Both the position numbers and the translations under genes were made by a program. Below are positions 21,728-34,000 of a DNA stretch of 64,000 nt, piece after piece. The notes beneath the pieces were generated by a model. The model was not told where the DNA came from. It was given only the letters and a program-made list of their open reading frames with translations, and searched no databases. How positions within the stretch are numbered: the first letter of the stretch is position 1; every line of letters begins with the position of its first letter. This DNA comes from Terana coerulea (Eukaryota > Basidiomycota > Agaricomycetes > Polyporales > Phanerochaetaceae): NCBI GenBank assembly GCA_024811115.1, contig JAKOGH010000783.1, forward strand, positions 1 to 64,000, read 5' to 3'.

Positions 21728-23062
21728 TCAGAGCAGTACGCTGCTCAAAAGGGCACCGAAGGCGGTCAGCCACCAGACACGGTACAGCGCCTGCCAGCCC
21801 TCCTCCTGGACAACTTTCTTCGCGCAGTCGACCAGGCCGACATACAGATCCGCCTCCTCTCGGAGCCTACCAAATGCGCATTGTAATGATGAGTTTCCGA
21901 AGTATTCCAAGATGCAACGTAGTGATTACCGGATAACATTTTCTTCCGCACCGCTGTACTCTGCGTACTGTTCACCTGTGGTCGCGTCGTCGCCGGCCTC
22001 TGGCACGAGGGTGCTGTATTCTGGGAGCGCGTGGTTGCGCTGAACGGACAGCTTGGCGGCGATCACTTGAAGGGGACAGAGAACGACCGTTTTGAACGGT
22101 CCGACGGTAACGGCGATGCCCAGCTTGGCCAGCAACGTGGCGCTAGCGGTGGCATTGAGGATGTAGTACACAAACGGTAGAAGGAGGTACTGGAGGCCGA
22201 TGAGCAAGAGGATTGGGTAGACAATTTGGAGGGCGAGTGTCACGAATAGCCCGGGAGTGAAGAATATAGTCAGCGGTCGGCGCCGTTCAGTTGGTGTGAA
22301 GAGGATGCGGAGGGATTTCATCGGGTTGAGCCATGGTAGTCGGTATGGTGTGGTGATGGCCCTAAAACGAGGAGTCAGCATTTGTTTATCAGCAGCGTAG
22401 AGGGCACATGCCGGTTAATGGTGACGTCGATCGGGAGCTGTAGGATTATGCCTATGGTGCCGTATACAAATAAAGCTAGAAGTCCCATCTGTGGCACTTG
22501 AACGGGTCCATATTGGATGGTGCTGCCGGTCAGTGCAACAATGAGTATGCCGACACTGCCGGCAACGATTGTTTCCAGGGCTGCGGGCACTGCGGCGCGG
22601 AGTCAGCTTCGCAACGCGTGCGCTAAAGAGGAGCATACCCAAGCCCTTGTACAATCCTGCCCAACCCTGAAAGCTATATCAAAAGAGGACAGCAAACAAG
22701 GCAAGGTATTCCAGACTCGCCTCAATCTGCTTCACCCTTCTGAGCATGCCTAAGAATGAGATGGACTCAGGGTACGCAGGGGCCCGTCCAACACCGCCCT
22801 CCGTATCCAGGTGGATGGACTTTGGATTATAGCGCGCCCTCAAGCGCACTAGCACACCGACCAGTGGGACATAGATTGCGAGGTATACCGCCAGAACAGA
22901 GAAAAGCTCGAGGTATGCGAGCCACATGGGGGCGTGCATGGCTTGAGGGTCGTCGTATATGCTGGCGAGACTGTACAGGAGGCGGTTACGTGCAAAGTTG
23001 CGATGAGCCTCGCTGCGCAATGCAGCAGCTACTTGTGGGGTTGACAGCCGCACAGTTGCCAT
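21728..23062 (-). CDS. Divergent mitochondrial-carrier family protein, copy B
   Basis: Exons 23062-22721, 22666-22639, 22589-22412, 22361-21930 and 21866-21728 give 372 codons plus stop, fully in frame. It shares with copy A VKQIEGWAGLYKGL, ITTPYRLPWLNPMKSLRI, CPLQVIAAKLSVQRN and VDCAKKVVQEEGWQALYR, plus several predicted membrane helices. By family it would sit in a mitochondrial or other organelle membrane; the substrate is unknown. Introns 1 and 3 start with GC (GCGAGT at 22720 and GCATGT at 22411), where copy A has GTGAGT and GTATGT at the homologous positions. The duplicated unit (small gene + / carrier -) therefore exists as a damaged copy A and an intact copy B. Confidence 0.8.
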
Positions 23063-23686
23063 CAAGCCCGGAGGCTGTACGCGTCTAGCAGGAGGTCACG
23101 CTACTCACCATATGATGATCCAATCGGCAACTGATAGGTTGGCAGTAAACCGTATAGCAATTGCAACCAACATCACGGTCCTATTGGCCAGAAGCGCTCA
23201 TCTACTAGGGTTTAAACGGCCATTGTAAGGCGATATGAGAAACATCACCACGAGGGGATCTGGCGTCTGTAGGATCACATAAGTATATGTGAGCTCGATA
23301 GGAATCGAATGCTTGGATGTAGAGTATCCAATCTGCCACGTCACCACAATCTGTGCGCCGACGCGAGGGTCGAGTCTGACAAGACAGTCAAACGATGTGG
23401 TATTGCCAGAAATACATCATATAAGTTGTCATGAGGCGAGATGCTATTTTGTTTGAAGGCAGGCCGAGGATCCCGATAGTTCGCCAGTTTACAGGAGTCC
23501 AGGAGCGAGTCCTGGTAGTAGTAAGGTATGGTCTGTTACCTGAGAAGAGGGACGGATACAGTAGTAATGAGCGCAGAAGTCACCAGAGAACGATGTTGCT
23601 GAAAGACTCCGAGCGTATGTGTCGGTTTCGCCAGATTCGATAGTAAAATTTTGCGCAGTGCGTGGACGGTCGACTGGTAACGAAGT
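23063..23686. other. Intergenic
   Basis: No gene recognised. It includes the promoter of carrier copy B and a moderately AT-rich stretch. Short frames on both strands have no conserved features. Confidence 0.4.
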
Positions 23687-24832
23687 TCAACAGCGCTTGT
23701 GCAAACGTCGAGCTTCAAGTAGGTTGAGCTGATGAGGCAACGAAGTGACCCGCAGTACGCCGTTCGGATGTCCTGTACTCCTAGATGCCAAAGGACTTGC
23801 TGGTAGACCGTCAAAGCTGTTGCTATCGTCGCTGTTGTCGAAAGAGGCGGATGAAAAGGCCAGGTCATCTTGGTTTGAAGCACCAGTGTAACGGCGAGGG
23901 AGATAGCGGGCGTTGGGTAGAGATTCACAGAGCCGAGATTGGCTGGTCTTAGAGCATGTTGACAGAGGAGCGCCCAGATCCACAGGTTGATCTTCCCGCC
24001 TGGGTCCTGTTACTATTTGCTCTTCTCGGGAATGCAGAGGCGGAAGTCCAAGTAGGCCTAATGGAGCTAGTACTTCTGGTTCTGTAGGGCTTGACTTCTC
24101 CCATGCGTCTTGCATAGTAACCACAGGGCAGTGCGCCATGCACGGGTGTCCCCAGTCGTCTTCGGAGGTATCCATGGTGTTCGAGTCGTTCTTGGTCGCT
24201 ATCTTCAGTAGCACGATCCATGCTCAGCATACAAAACTCTAAGCGTAATCAAGACTTACATGGGTGTTTTGCGATGAGCTGTTCATGTTCAGATCGTGCC
24301 GACTGGAGCGCTAGTCACGTCGATAGGTGAGTCATCACTGGCAGAGGCCCACAGGTCTGTTTCATGACGCACTGTAGGAAGTAGCCAGGACTTGGGAAAC
24401 TCATGCGAGGTTCTCTGCTTCCGCCCAAGCTTGATTTTCGTCCTAGGTTGAGTGGTAACCTCATGCTCGAGCAAGACGGATAGCCGGGATTTGGCGTGGC
24501 CGTCGTTGAGACGGTGATGCGATGTTGAAGTGTTTGTTAACCCTTGAGCGGGTTGCTTTGCTTGGTAAATTGACATCTTCACCACGTCTCTAGAGCCTAT
24601 CGTTGAAAACGTGAGGGGGACTTTTGCTTCGAACCGGCCTCCGAAGGATGTGACCGGACTGGTTGTTTCCCGTGGGCTACCAGAGGGGATGACAGTATTG
24701 ATTGATGTCGTAAAGAGTAGAGAAAACTGAAAGAGAAAAGACAGTGAGAAAAGCCAAGTGGATGATGGAGTACGAGTACAAGTCGAAGTCCAACCGTCTC
24801 TCGGAAAGCGCCACCTTTGTGGCGTTCGGCAT
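23687..24832 (-). CDS. Possible hypothetical protein, structure uncertain
   Basis: Two minus-strand open blocks look protein-like but belong to no family I know. The upstream block begins MPNATKVALSERRLDFDLY (24832) and passes through a hydrophobic stretch. After a frame change it continues SGSPRETTSPVTSFGGRFEA and VLLEHEVTTQPRTKIKLGRK. The downstream block (about 24180-23687) starts MDTSEDDWGHPCMAH and is acidic and Ser/Leu-rich (SSASFDNSDDSNSFDGLP), ending LEARRLHKRC. They may be exons of one gene joined through a gtaagt donor near 24271, or unrelated. It lies directly downstream of the giant E3 ligase gene on the same strand. Confidence 0.3.
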
Positions 24833-25028
24833 TGCCTCAAGCACGTGATCGGCATCTAAGCTCACTTGTCTTCGGCAATGGGTATCACAAAGCCAGGACG
24901 AGACAGGATTGTGATGAACCATACTATTATGCTAGAATATACAGGATGCGTTGCGTTCTACATGATGGGAGTCTGCGATACTTTGCGTTGTTACCGATGT
25001 CGAAGTCCATAGATGTGCCTTTGCGTCT

Positions 25029-28000
25029 TCAAGCGAACCCGAAGCCTTCCCCACCCTCGTGAATAGCTAAGAGTAGTTGCTGTCTGAGCATCTCATACGA
25101 CGAATACTGCGGCAGGTCAATTTGGTTGAAGCCTACGTGAAATCAATGAGTACATGCGGCAACGCAGTAGTCGGCCGTCGGACTTACATGTGTGCGCTTG
25201 AGGTAGCCGATCGACTTCTCCGTAAGCTTTGTGGATGGAGAACTTCTGGGTTCCTTGTACACCCTGAAGATCGACGAAGCCGCCCAGAGGAACACGAGAT
25301 GTGCCGGTAGCGAAGCTGAGAACCTTGCCCTCTCCTCACGATTGAACGACTTGAGCGCTCGCCACCACCACACGATGACTGCATCGGAACTCGTGTAGCC
25401 GTTGTACTCGGTCGCTGCGCGCCACTCATCCACATCAATGTCAGGCGTCCCCGAAATCAGCAACTCGAGTTCTTTCTCATCGAACTACGATGCATGATAG
25501 TTAGTGCATAGAAAGACTGAACCTCGGGGCCACTTACGATGGTGACCAAATCCTTCGGAATGATCTCGTAGAAGCCCGAGACAAGTGCCTCGATCTGTTC
25601 CTTGATAGACGAGTAGAGTCGATATTGAGCTGAAAGCTGGACGAACTCGCGCTTGTTCTCTTGTGTGACGGGGATGGTCGCTCCACCTTCTTTCAACTCG
25701 ATGAGCTTCGTGACACCGAATTCGTCGGCCTCGACACTGAAAGTGAGATCCAGCAAGGTAGGGTCGTTCTCGAGAATCCAGCAGAGAGACTTGTAGTACT
25801 CGGGATCGACCCACTCCACATCTCTGTAGTCGACTGGCTTTCCGAGGACCTGTCTGTACAGACTCCTGGCGAAGTAGGCATCGAGTAGCCGCCCGTCGTA
25901 GATAGCCTTGCCAATGACACGACCGACAAATTTGAAGAAGGACAAGTGCTCCGGGTTGATGGAAGAGGCCTTGTTTGGTTGGTAGGTGAGCCTGTCTGCC
26001 GCGCACGGTTGGAATAGACAGTAGTTAGGATCGAACATCTGTCTTGCGAGGATCTGGAACCATTCTCGAGTAACTCCGCCGGCATCCACACCTTCTTCGT
26101 CGTAGAAGCGCACACTGAGCTTGCCGTACTTGATCTGGTCTCCGGTCTTGCGCTGCAGGTACTGAAAGCTGTCCTCGAACACGCGCTGACGACGAACGTT
26201 TGAGCTGCAAAGTACCGTGGTGCTCTCGTGCATGAGGGCGGCGGTGAAGCTGCTGATTGAAGTAGTTGCGCTTGTTGTCGAAGTCAAGGACGCGCGGATT
26301 GTTGACCAGAAGGGAGAAGGATCCGCTCATCAACGACGGGTTGCTCCCTGACCATGAGGTTCAGCACCTTTCGGTGTGCATCGGTGAAGGAAACGAAGAG
26401 ATCTTCCATCGATTCGCGGCCTGTCGTCGGCGTTCGAGGAGACGCGGATGCTCTTGCTGCCCGTTGAGAAGCCGCATTAGCAGCCTTCGGGCCAACATAC
26501 TTGCAGACCACCATGAGGGATTCAATGAGGGGCAAAAGCACCGTAGCAATATGCTCGAGCTCGGGCTTTTCCTCGATGATCGCAAGGCAATCGCCTAGGC
26601 GCCTCCACAAGGCTGTGAAGCGGAAACCCTCGTAGATGCTCTGAACCTTCTCAACGTCTTCGTGAGATGCCTCCGTCGACGACGCAAGTGACTTCGGAGA
26701 GTACATGTAGTCGATGGTTTTCAACACGCGAAGAAGTTTGGCTTGCTCTGATGATGCTGGGGAGAATTTCGCAGCAACAGCAGCGGCTGCGTCATCGGTT
26801 CGACCCTCTTGGAGGGCGGTCGCGAGCTCGTCTAGGGACGAAAAGAGAGCCTGACCGAACTCTTGAGCTCTCGCACAAAGCTCCTGCGCGATGACGTCGC
26901 GGGCGTTGGGGATGAATGACAAGTGTTGGATGAGGGCAAGTGTGTGCGAGAATGCGCGACCAGAGCACTCTCCAGCAGTGAGGATGTTGACGACGAGACG
27001 AAGGACGTGTTGAGGGATAGCGGGCGGATGCGATAGCAGAACCTTTTCCGCGGCAGGTGGTGCGGGCTGAGATGGCTGAGGCTGGTTTGTCGGTGCATTG
27101 GCTGGTTGGCCGGACGCCACTAAGATTGAGTATAAGCAAGTATCAACGCATTCCATCAGGAGACGACATACCTGAAGTTTCGCCTTGGCTTGCTTGACCA
27201 GGCACAGCTGACGTCGCCGCAGGTGGCTGTTCAGAAGAGACAGGAGCTTCGCTTGTACTCGGCTCCGGTTTGGTCTCTTTCTTATCGGCGTCCTTCAAAC
27301 TTGTCAAGGACCTGCTGACCAACGACAGAAGGCCCACAATGGACTCCATCAACGACGGTGTCCTCAGCAAACCTTGCTTATCGAGCTGGCTGAGGAGGAG
27401 CACAATAGGATAGTACGTCTGAGGGGCCTGTTTCTCCTTTCCCTTTCCCTTCTTTGAAGTCGACCGTCTCAAGCCCGCTGGAAGCTCCTGCTCTGTTACG
27501 AAGAAGACGGAGGAAGCCTCATTGGTGGCGGTGACGTAGGTCAAGGCATCGAGGCAGCGTTGGGCAACCAGTTCAGGCACAACTTCGGGCTGAGGGAGAG
27601 TCGACTTGCCCGAAGGTCGAGGGGTCAGCTGAAGAGTCGAAGACTTGGTAGGGCGGAATGACATCTGCGCAAAACTTCTGTCGATGGAAGACAAATCGCC
27701 GGTACCGTCTTGTAGAATATTCAAAAGAAGATTGAAGATGTCGGTCCTAGTCTTGCCGTTCTCGGACAAGTTCACGAGGACCTTGGACAGAATATTCTTC
27801 CTAAGAACTTGAGGGAAAAAGAGAAGGCGAATCAAAACAGCGATGGCGTGTCTGTCCAGAAGTTGAATTGCTTCTCTTGGAGTGGTAGGCTTAGCGGGAA
27901 CAGCCGACTGAGGTTGCGGGTCACGCCGTGTGGATGGAGCACCAGCATGTCCACCACGACGAGCCAGCTGCCGGGGAGGACGCCCTTCTCGGAAGAGACC

Positions 28001-31000
28001 TACTTCAGCAAGCATGTGAGGAGGTAGTGCTTGAACGAACATGTCATCTGACTCAAGGAGAACGGTCTGCCGTAAGTGGGGATCCAGACTGGCTAGGAAA
28101 TCTGCAGGGCCCATATCAGCGGGTACAGGAAGAGGGGGAGGGGCATTTTGAGGGGCTGCAGGCGGCTGCGCTTGGCGACGAGCCCGCTCCATGTTCTCCT
28201 GTTGAATGATTTCTGCGCGTAGTTCCGGCGGGAGGGCATCCAGGAACTCTGGGCTGATCTGTGATTCAACCGGACGCTCCACCCGTGCCGCGCGCTGGTC
28301 TCGTACATGTTGGTTTAGAATCTCTTCCCGCATATCGTCAGGGAGTGCCTCCAAGAACGTAGGATCGATGCCAGTGTCCGTGATATCGACCGGGTTTCCA
28401 TGTATCATGACCGTGACTCGTTCAGGGGCTTGCGACGAACCCGCCTCTGGTTGCACATCCACACTTTGGGAGGGAGTAGCGGCATCCACCATCTCAGTGT
28501 CCGCGTCAACGGTTGGCTGTACCGCAACCTGATCGCGAGCTTCGGCTTCAAGTCTTTCCTTCTCGGCTTTGAGCTTCTCCTCCTCGACTCGAGCTCGTTC
28601 CTCCTCTTCCCTCTTCTTGGCTTCTTCCTCTTCAGCTTTCGCTTGAGCCTCTCGGCGCTGAGCTGCTTCCTTTTCCACTTCAATCTTGGTCTTTTTCCAG
28701 GCCTCGATAGCGGCGGGGAAGAGGGCGAGTATAACGTGGTTGGCGATCTTGGCGATGCGGCTCTGCTCGAACCTTCCGTGCAAAGATTTGACTTCTTCTC
28801 CCCACCGATCGATGGTCAGCAAGGGCTCAAATCCACGAACATCACCACGTCCCTCGCTACCTCGAGGAACTCGCTCGAGACGAATATGTGTGGAGATGCC
28901 TGCTCGGCCATGGCGCCCAGTTTGAGTCATAAAGCCAGAGGCAGGAACATCGATCCTGATAGCCTCACCCCCATGCCTGCACGACCTGCAAAAAGTTGTT
29001 GGAACAGCTGCATAGCACCTTCGCCGATGACATGCTCAAGAGTGTGCAGCACATCATCTGAGAAGTTGGCTACAGCGGTGCGATGTGTGCGGCGAGATGA
29101 CCGGGACTGCGATGCAGGAGCGGAATTGGGATCGAGGAGAAGGGGATGGACGGCGCCTTCAGGAACCACGGCGGAGGTAGTGCGAGGATGACCAAAGATG
29201 TCGAGAGCATCATCAGCTACAAGAAAATGAGTATCTCGGGTTACCTACGAACGTAAGTACACTTACCACCACCTCTCCTCCGGCTGGAGCTCGTCATCCC
29301 TTGAAGGAACATTGGACGCTCATGACCTCCTCGGGGATTGCCGTCTGGGATAGCTTGGAATATGTTTGCGAAGGACGGAGGGGCGCCGAACATTTCCGGA
29401 GCCATAGCCTCTTCTTCAGGTACGAATACGTCCAGGTCATCGGCATACCTAAATGTAATTGTCAGCGTCACAAGGCAAAACACAACTAACATTATGCCTA
29501 CTCGTCAGCTTCGGAGTGCATATCCCCTTCCTCGTCTTCCGGTCCGCCCATTATCGGGATACCCTCTGCAAGAGATATCAGCACTATTCATGCCAAAATG
29601 AACTTGCTGCTCACCCTCTCCTTCTTCGCCATCATCGAGATCATCTTCACCGTCCATTGCACCATCCTACGCAGTTCCATTCAATCATTGAATTACCAAG
29701 GAGATCTTGATGTTTCCATACCTGCCACATCACCTCTGCCTCTTCTGCATCGTCGTCGTCATCGTCGTCATCGTCGTCTTCCTCTTCTCCGTCGTGTTCC
29801 TCATCTTCGTTTTCCACCAAATTCTCTTCTTCCTCATCTTCATCGTGCCAGCCTCCTTCGGAGTCTCCATTTTCGTCCTCCAGCTCTTGCTCGAGAGCAG
29901 CTTCCTCGTCCTCATCGGTGTTCGAGGTGTCCTCGCTACCCGTCTCGTCTTCGTCGTACATCTCCGCATCTTCTTCGTCCTCTTCTGCGTCTCCATCCAT
30001 CTCATCATCACGACCATAGTGTACGTCTTCCATTTCCTATGGCAATTTGTCAGTAGTGCTCGCAAGCGAAGATGGTCAACACTCGGACTTACACCAGCGT
30101 ACCTAAAACAGGCATCCATTAGCAACAGTGCCAACAGGTAAAGTATATGTCGCTTACATCCCAAGAGAGGAGTTTCGATAGAGGTCTGGCGTTGCCTCTC
30201 GAACTTGATCCTCCATCTCCTCGTCTTCTTCTTCGTCAGAGACGTCTTCCGAATCAACACTTTCAGCCTTGTCATCCAGTAGTGAATCTTTCTGCTTGTC
30301 CGATGCCCGACTCATCTTGATTGCAATCTTCGTCCTGTAGTAAGAATAATCAGTATTGCCACATTTATTCAAACGCGATAACGTACAGATACTCGAGCGG
30401 GCGAAGAATGCCGGTAACCACACCGCGAATATCGGGGAAATTGGGGTCCACCTCCGCGAGGGCATTCGTCAATGTGGCCACGAAATTCTTCTCGAGCATG
30501 ACCTTTGCAATATGAGTGGGAGCCTCATCGCTGGCTTTGCGAGTACCGGTGTTGAACCGTACAGTCAGCAGACGGTAGCAGAGGTCGGACAGCGCGAGCA
30601 AACGGCTGTAGCGTGCTTCGCCAGTTTCAGAGCCAGGGAGATCCTTGATAGAGCGATTGATGGCGTCCAAGACGAACTTGCGAACAGAGGCCCGCTCCGG
30701 GGGTACATCCTTGATGTCAGTTGGAGTCGTGTCAACGCAGAGGGCAACAACGACAGACATCGCCCAGTTACAAAGCATGATCTGCTGCTTAGCCTCAGGC
30801 GGGGGAGTCGGATTGATGGTTCCGAATGACAGAGGTCAGTGATGAGGAACTGCAAAGCGGCGGTCCGGTACTTTTCCTTCGCGGGGGTGTGGGTACGCTT
30901 CTTTGGAGAGAATGAGAGGAATGCGACCTTGCAGGAGTCGTAAGAGAAGAGAAGCTCCGTGAGACACTGCATGACGAAGCAAGGATATGTGTGGTCGACA

Positions 31001-34000
31001 GGGGCGTGGGTGGACAATGGGTCTTTAACTTCAGCAGTTGGCGTAGCTGAGCTTTCGGAAGGCACAGGTTCACCCTTCTCCTTGTCCGAGACAGCAGGGT
31101 TTGACAAACTCTCCTGGGACGATTCAGACTTGACGGCCTTCAGTAATTCCGCAATCAGGAAGTGCACAAAGGATTCCAGAGACTCGCCGGAGGTGCGAGG
31201 AGGAACGGGCGTGTCGATCTGCATTTCCGTGGTGCTCTCTTCAGTCATTGTTGATCCGGTCTCTGGCTTCGGTGGAATTTTCAAGCCAAGAGTCTTCTGC
31301 GTGCTGTACGGAGCCGACAGTTGGCAGACTTCAGCAGCAGCTTGCGCGAAGGTCTTTTGGATCGCGCAGAGCCATCGAACTGCAACCGCGAACAAAGGCA
31401 GTCACTTCCAGCAGACGGTGTCGAGGATGTGAGAGGAATGCTTTGATCTCCTGTTGCATGAGGCGCTGAAGGGTCACCGGATCTTCGACAATGTGGCGCA
31501 GAATGCTCGCGATATAGGGATGCGTCCCAGGGGCATTGGCAGTTGACGGCTGCTCTTTCAGCAATCGGAACAGTGCGCCGACACCGTCCCGCTTGACAAA
31601 CTCTAGCGCCATGGAGTAGTCCCGGGTAAGCAGTACGAAGAGCCGTAAGGCAGACAACAAATCATCTCGAGGCAGCGAAGGAATATGCAACAAGCGAAGA
31701 CAGAAATCAAGCACGACGTTGCGAGCTTCAGGGAACAGAGGGCCAGTCTCCACTTCCTCTTGAACGATAAGCTCGTCTTCTTTTGGCAAAGCAACAGAGC
31801 GCGGTTCTTGGCCTTGGAGGAAAAGAGCCTCTGTGACGAGGAGATGTGAGGCCAGCCATTTGGGAACTGTGGTATGACCAGCTTCAACGTTGATGGGATT
31901 CGATAGCAGAAGACCAACAAGGATATCCATCAAACTCTTGGCCTCTTGCTCCGGCATCGCGGCGAGAGGAGATGTGGGATCGTTGAGAACAAGAGCCAGG
32001 ATTCGGCACCTAACAGCCAACGGCTGCTCGTTGTGGTCCAGGGCATCCTTCGAGAATTTGTTGACATCTTCGACGACAATCTTCACCGCCTCCTCACGGA
32101 AGGGGCTCGGGGCTCCAACAAATACGCGCTGGACGTCAAAGACAAGAGCAGGGTGCTCGTCCACCAAAGAAAGGGCACGACCTCCAAGCTCCTTCTTGAG
32201 CTCCTCGCGGGCCTCATTCAGATCCTTCAGCCACTCCTCGTGAGTTTTGACCGGAGTCGGTGGGATAGAAGATGAGGGTGCTTCAGCCGGTTGTTCCACA
32301 GCCGGAGTCGACACAGCGGGAGTAGCCTCTCCGGCTGGCTGTGCAGCAGCTTCTACTACCGTTCCGGCAACAGCTTCCGCTACAGGCGCAGGTGCGGGAG
32401 CAGGGGCTTCAGCGTGCTCGGGTACGGGGTCGGGAGGAAGAGGGAATGGTTGCGCGAGAAGAAGCTCAGTAGCAGCGTTGACGTTATTGCGGGTCCTGAC
32501 CAGGGCGCGTTCGGCAGCGGAGCGTGGAAAGCCCATGTCAGTCAGTTGGCGAATACGGTTCTCATCCGGTCCAATCTGACGAGGGACTGCCATGCTGGGG
32601 ACGAGAGTGTTGCCGTCCGGCGCTGTCGTAGGCTTGACCTCCTCGTGGTCAGTATTCAGCATTTCCAAAACGACCTGTATGACCGACTTGCTGAGACCCA
32701 AGGGCGCCGAGATCAACCACGATGCTTGCCAGATGTCCCGCAGGAGAGGCATGGCAGTGAGGCGGAGTTGAACGACAAGGGTGCGAGGCTCAAAGTGGCC
32801 TGCGTCACCTTCCTTTGTCCCGGGAGTCAATAGCAGCACTGTTTGTGGAGACTCGATCGCAGGCTTGAAACAGATGAGGGGATGTAGGAGGTGCAAAGCG
32901 ACCTTGAGTCCGCCATGAGCATGAATGAGAGTTTGCGACTGGGCCTCCGAGCGCTCTTCGGAAGCTATGGGCGTGATTTCCTCGATTGCGAGCATGAAGT
33001 CCCGGCACAGCGCAATGATGCCGTCGATGCCGCCTTTGCGATGGAGGGCAGATAACAGAACTGTGTGCAGTGTCTTGGTAGTGGCGCGCTCTATATTCCA
33101 TCCTGTAAGTAACGCATGTGGTGAGATGCTTTGGAACATACCGTCGACGAGAAGAATGGTATCGAAGCCTAGCATCATGGCGTAGTACGTGAAAAGATTC
33201 CGCTTATCCTCATTGGACCTGAGAGACAAGTGTTTGACAGCGATGTCCGCGACGATGTTCGCCGCCTCGAGTATCCGTTGCTTTTGGGTCGAGTCGGCAC
33301 CTCTACGAGTCTGGAATAATCTCACCACAGCTATCCAGAGGCAAGTCAGAGACCAGAGCATAACAATTCAATGAAAAGTGCAACCTTGGAAGAATGGTGC
33401 CAACCCATTGGGGAGTTGGCTTGCCAGGTGCCTGAGGGCCTTCAAATTCGATTCCTTCGGATCATTCGCCTTCGTAGAGGACTCTGCCTTGGGTGTCGCC
33501 GTCGGTGTCGCAGCGCCGTTGTCTTGTGATCCGTTAGCGCCGCCGAGAATCGGGGTGCTCGACGCTCCTGGTGTTGTAGCTTCAGAAGAAACCAACATTG
33601 GAGTTTGTGCTGCAGGTAGTTCCTCGGGGGCGGCACTTGCGATCGCGGTGGAGTCTCCACCAGAGCTGGTGCTGCTCTCCGCCTTGAGCAAAACATTTTC
33701 CCAGATGGAAGTGCGATGAAGGCTGCCGAGTCCTTGAAGGAGGTCTCCTGCACTCCGGCCGGTCAAAGATTGGAGGAGGGTTGCGATAGCACGGCCTTGC
33801 GAGTAGCCAGCGGTAGCAAAGACGTCGGACAAGAGCATGATCCGTACATGCAGAGTGACTAGTTTGCGGAATGCTACGTTGGCTTCGGCAGCTTGTTGTG
33901 GATCTGCATACCATTGTAAGGATGGTTCTACATGATGCGTAGAATCCAAAGGACATACCTTCGGCCAAGGCCAGCTTCAAGTACTTGGAATCGGCAGCAG

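Noticed and set aside
29598..30141. Hydrophobic plus-strand frames rich in Phe, Leu, Val and Ile
   Set aside because: They are the reverse complement of the Asp/Glu-rich acidic tract of the HECT ligase (GAC/GAG runs), not a membrane protein.
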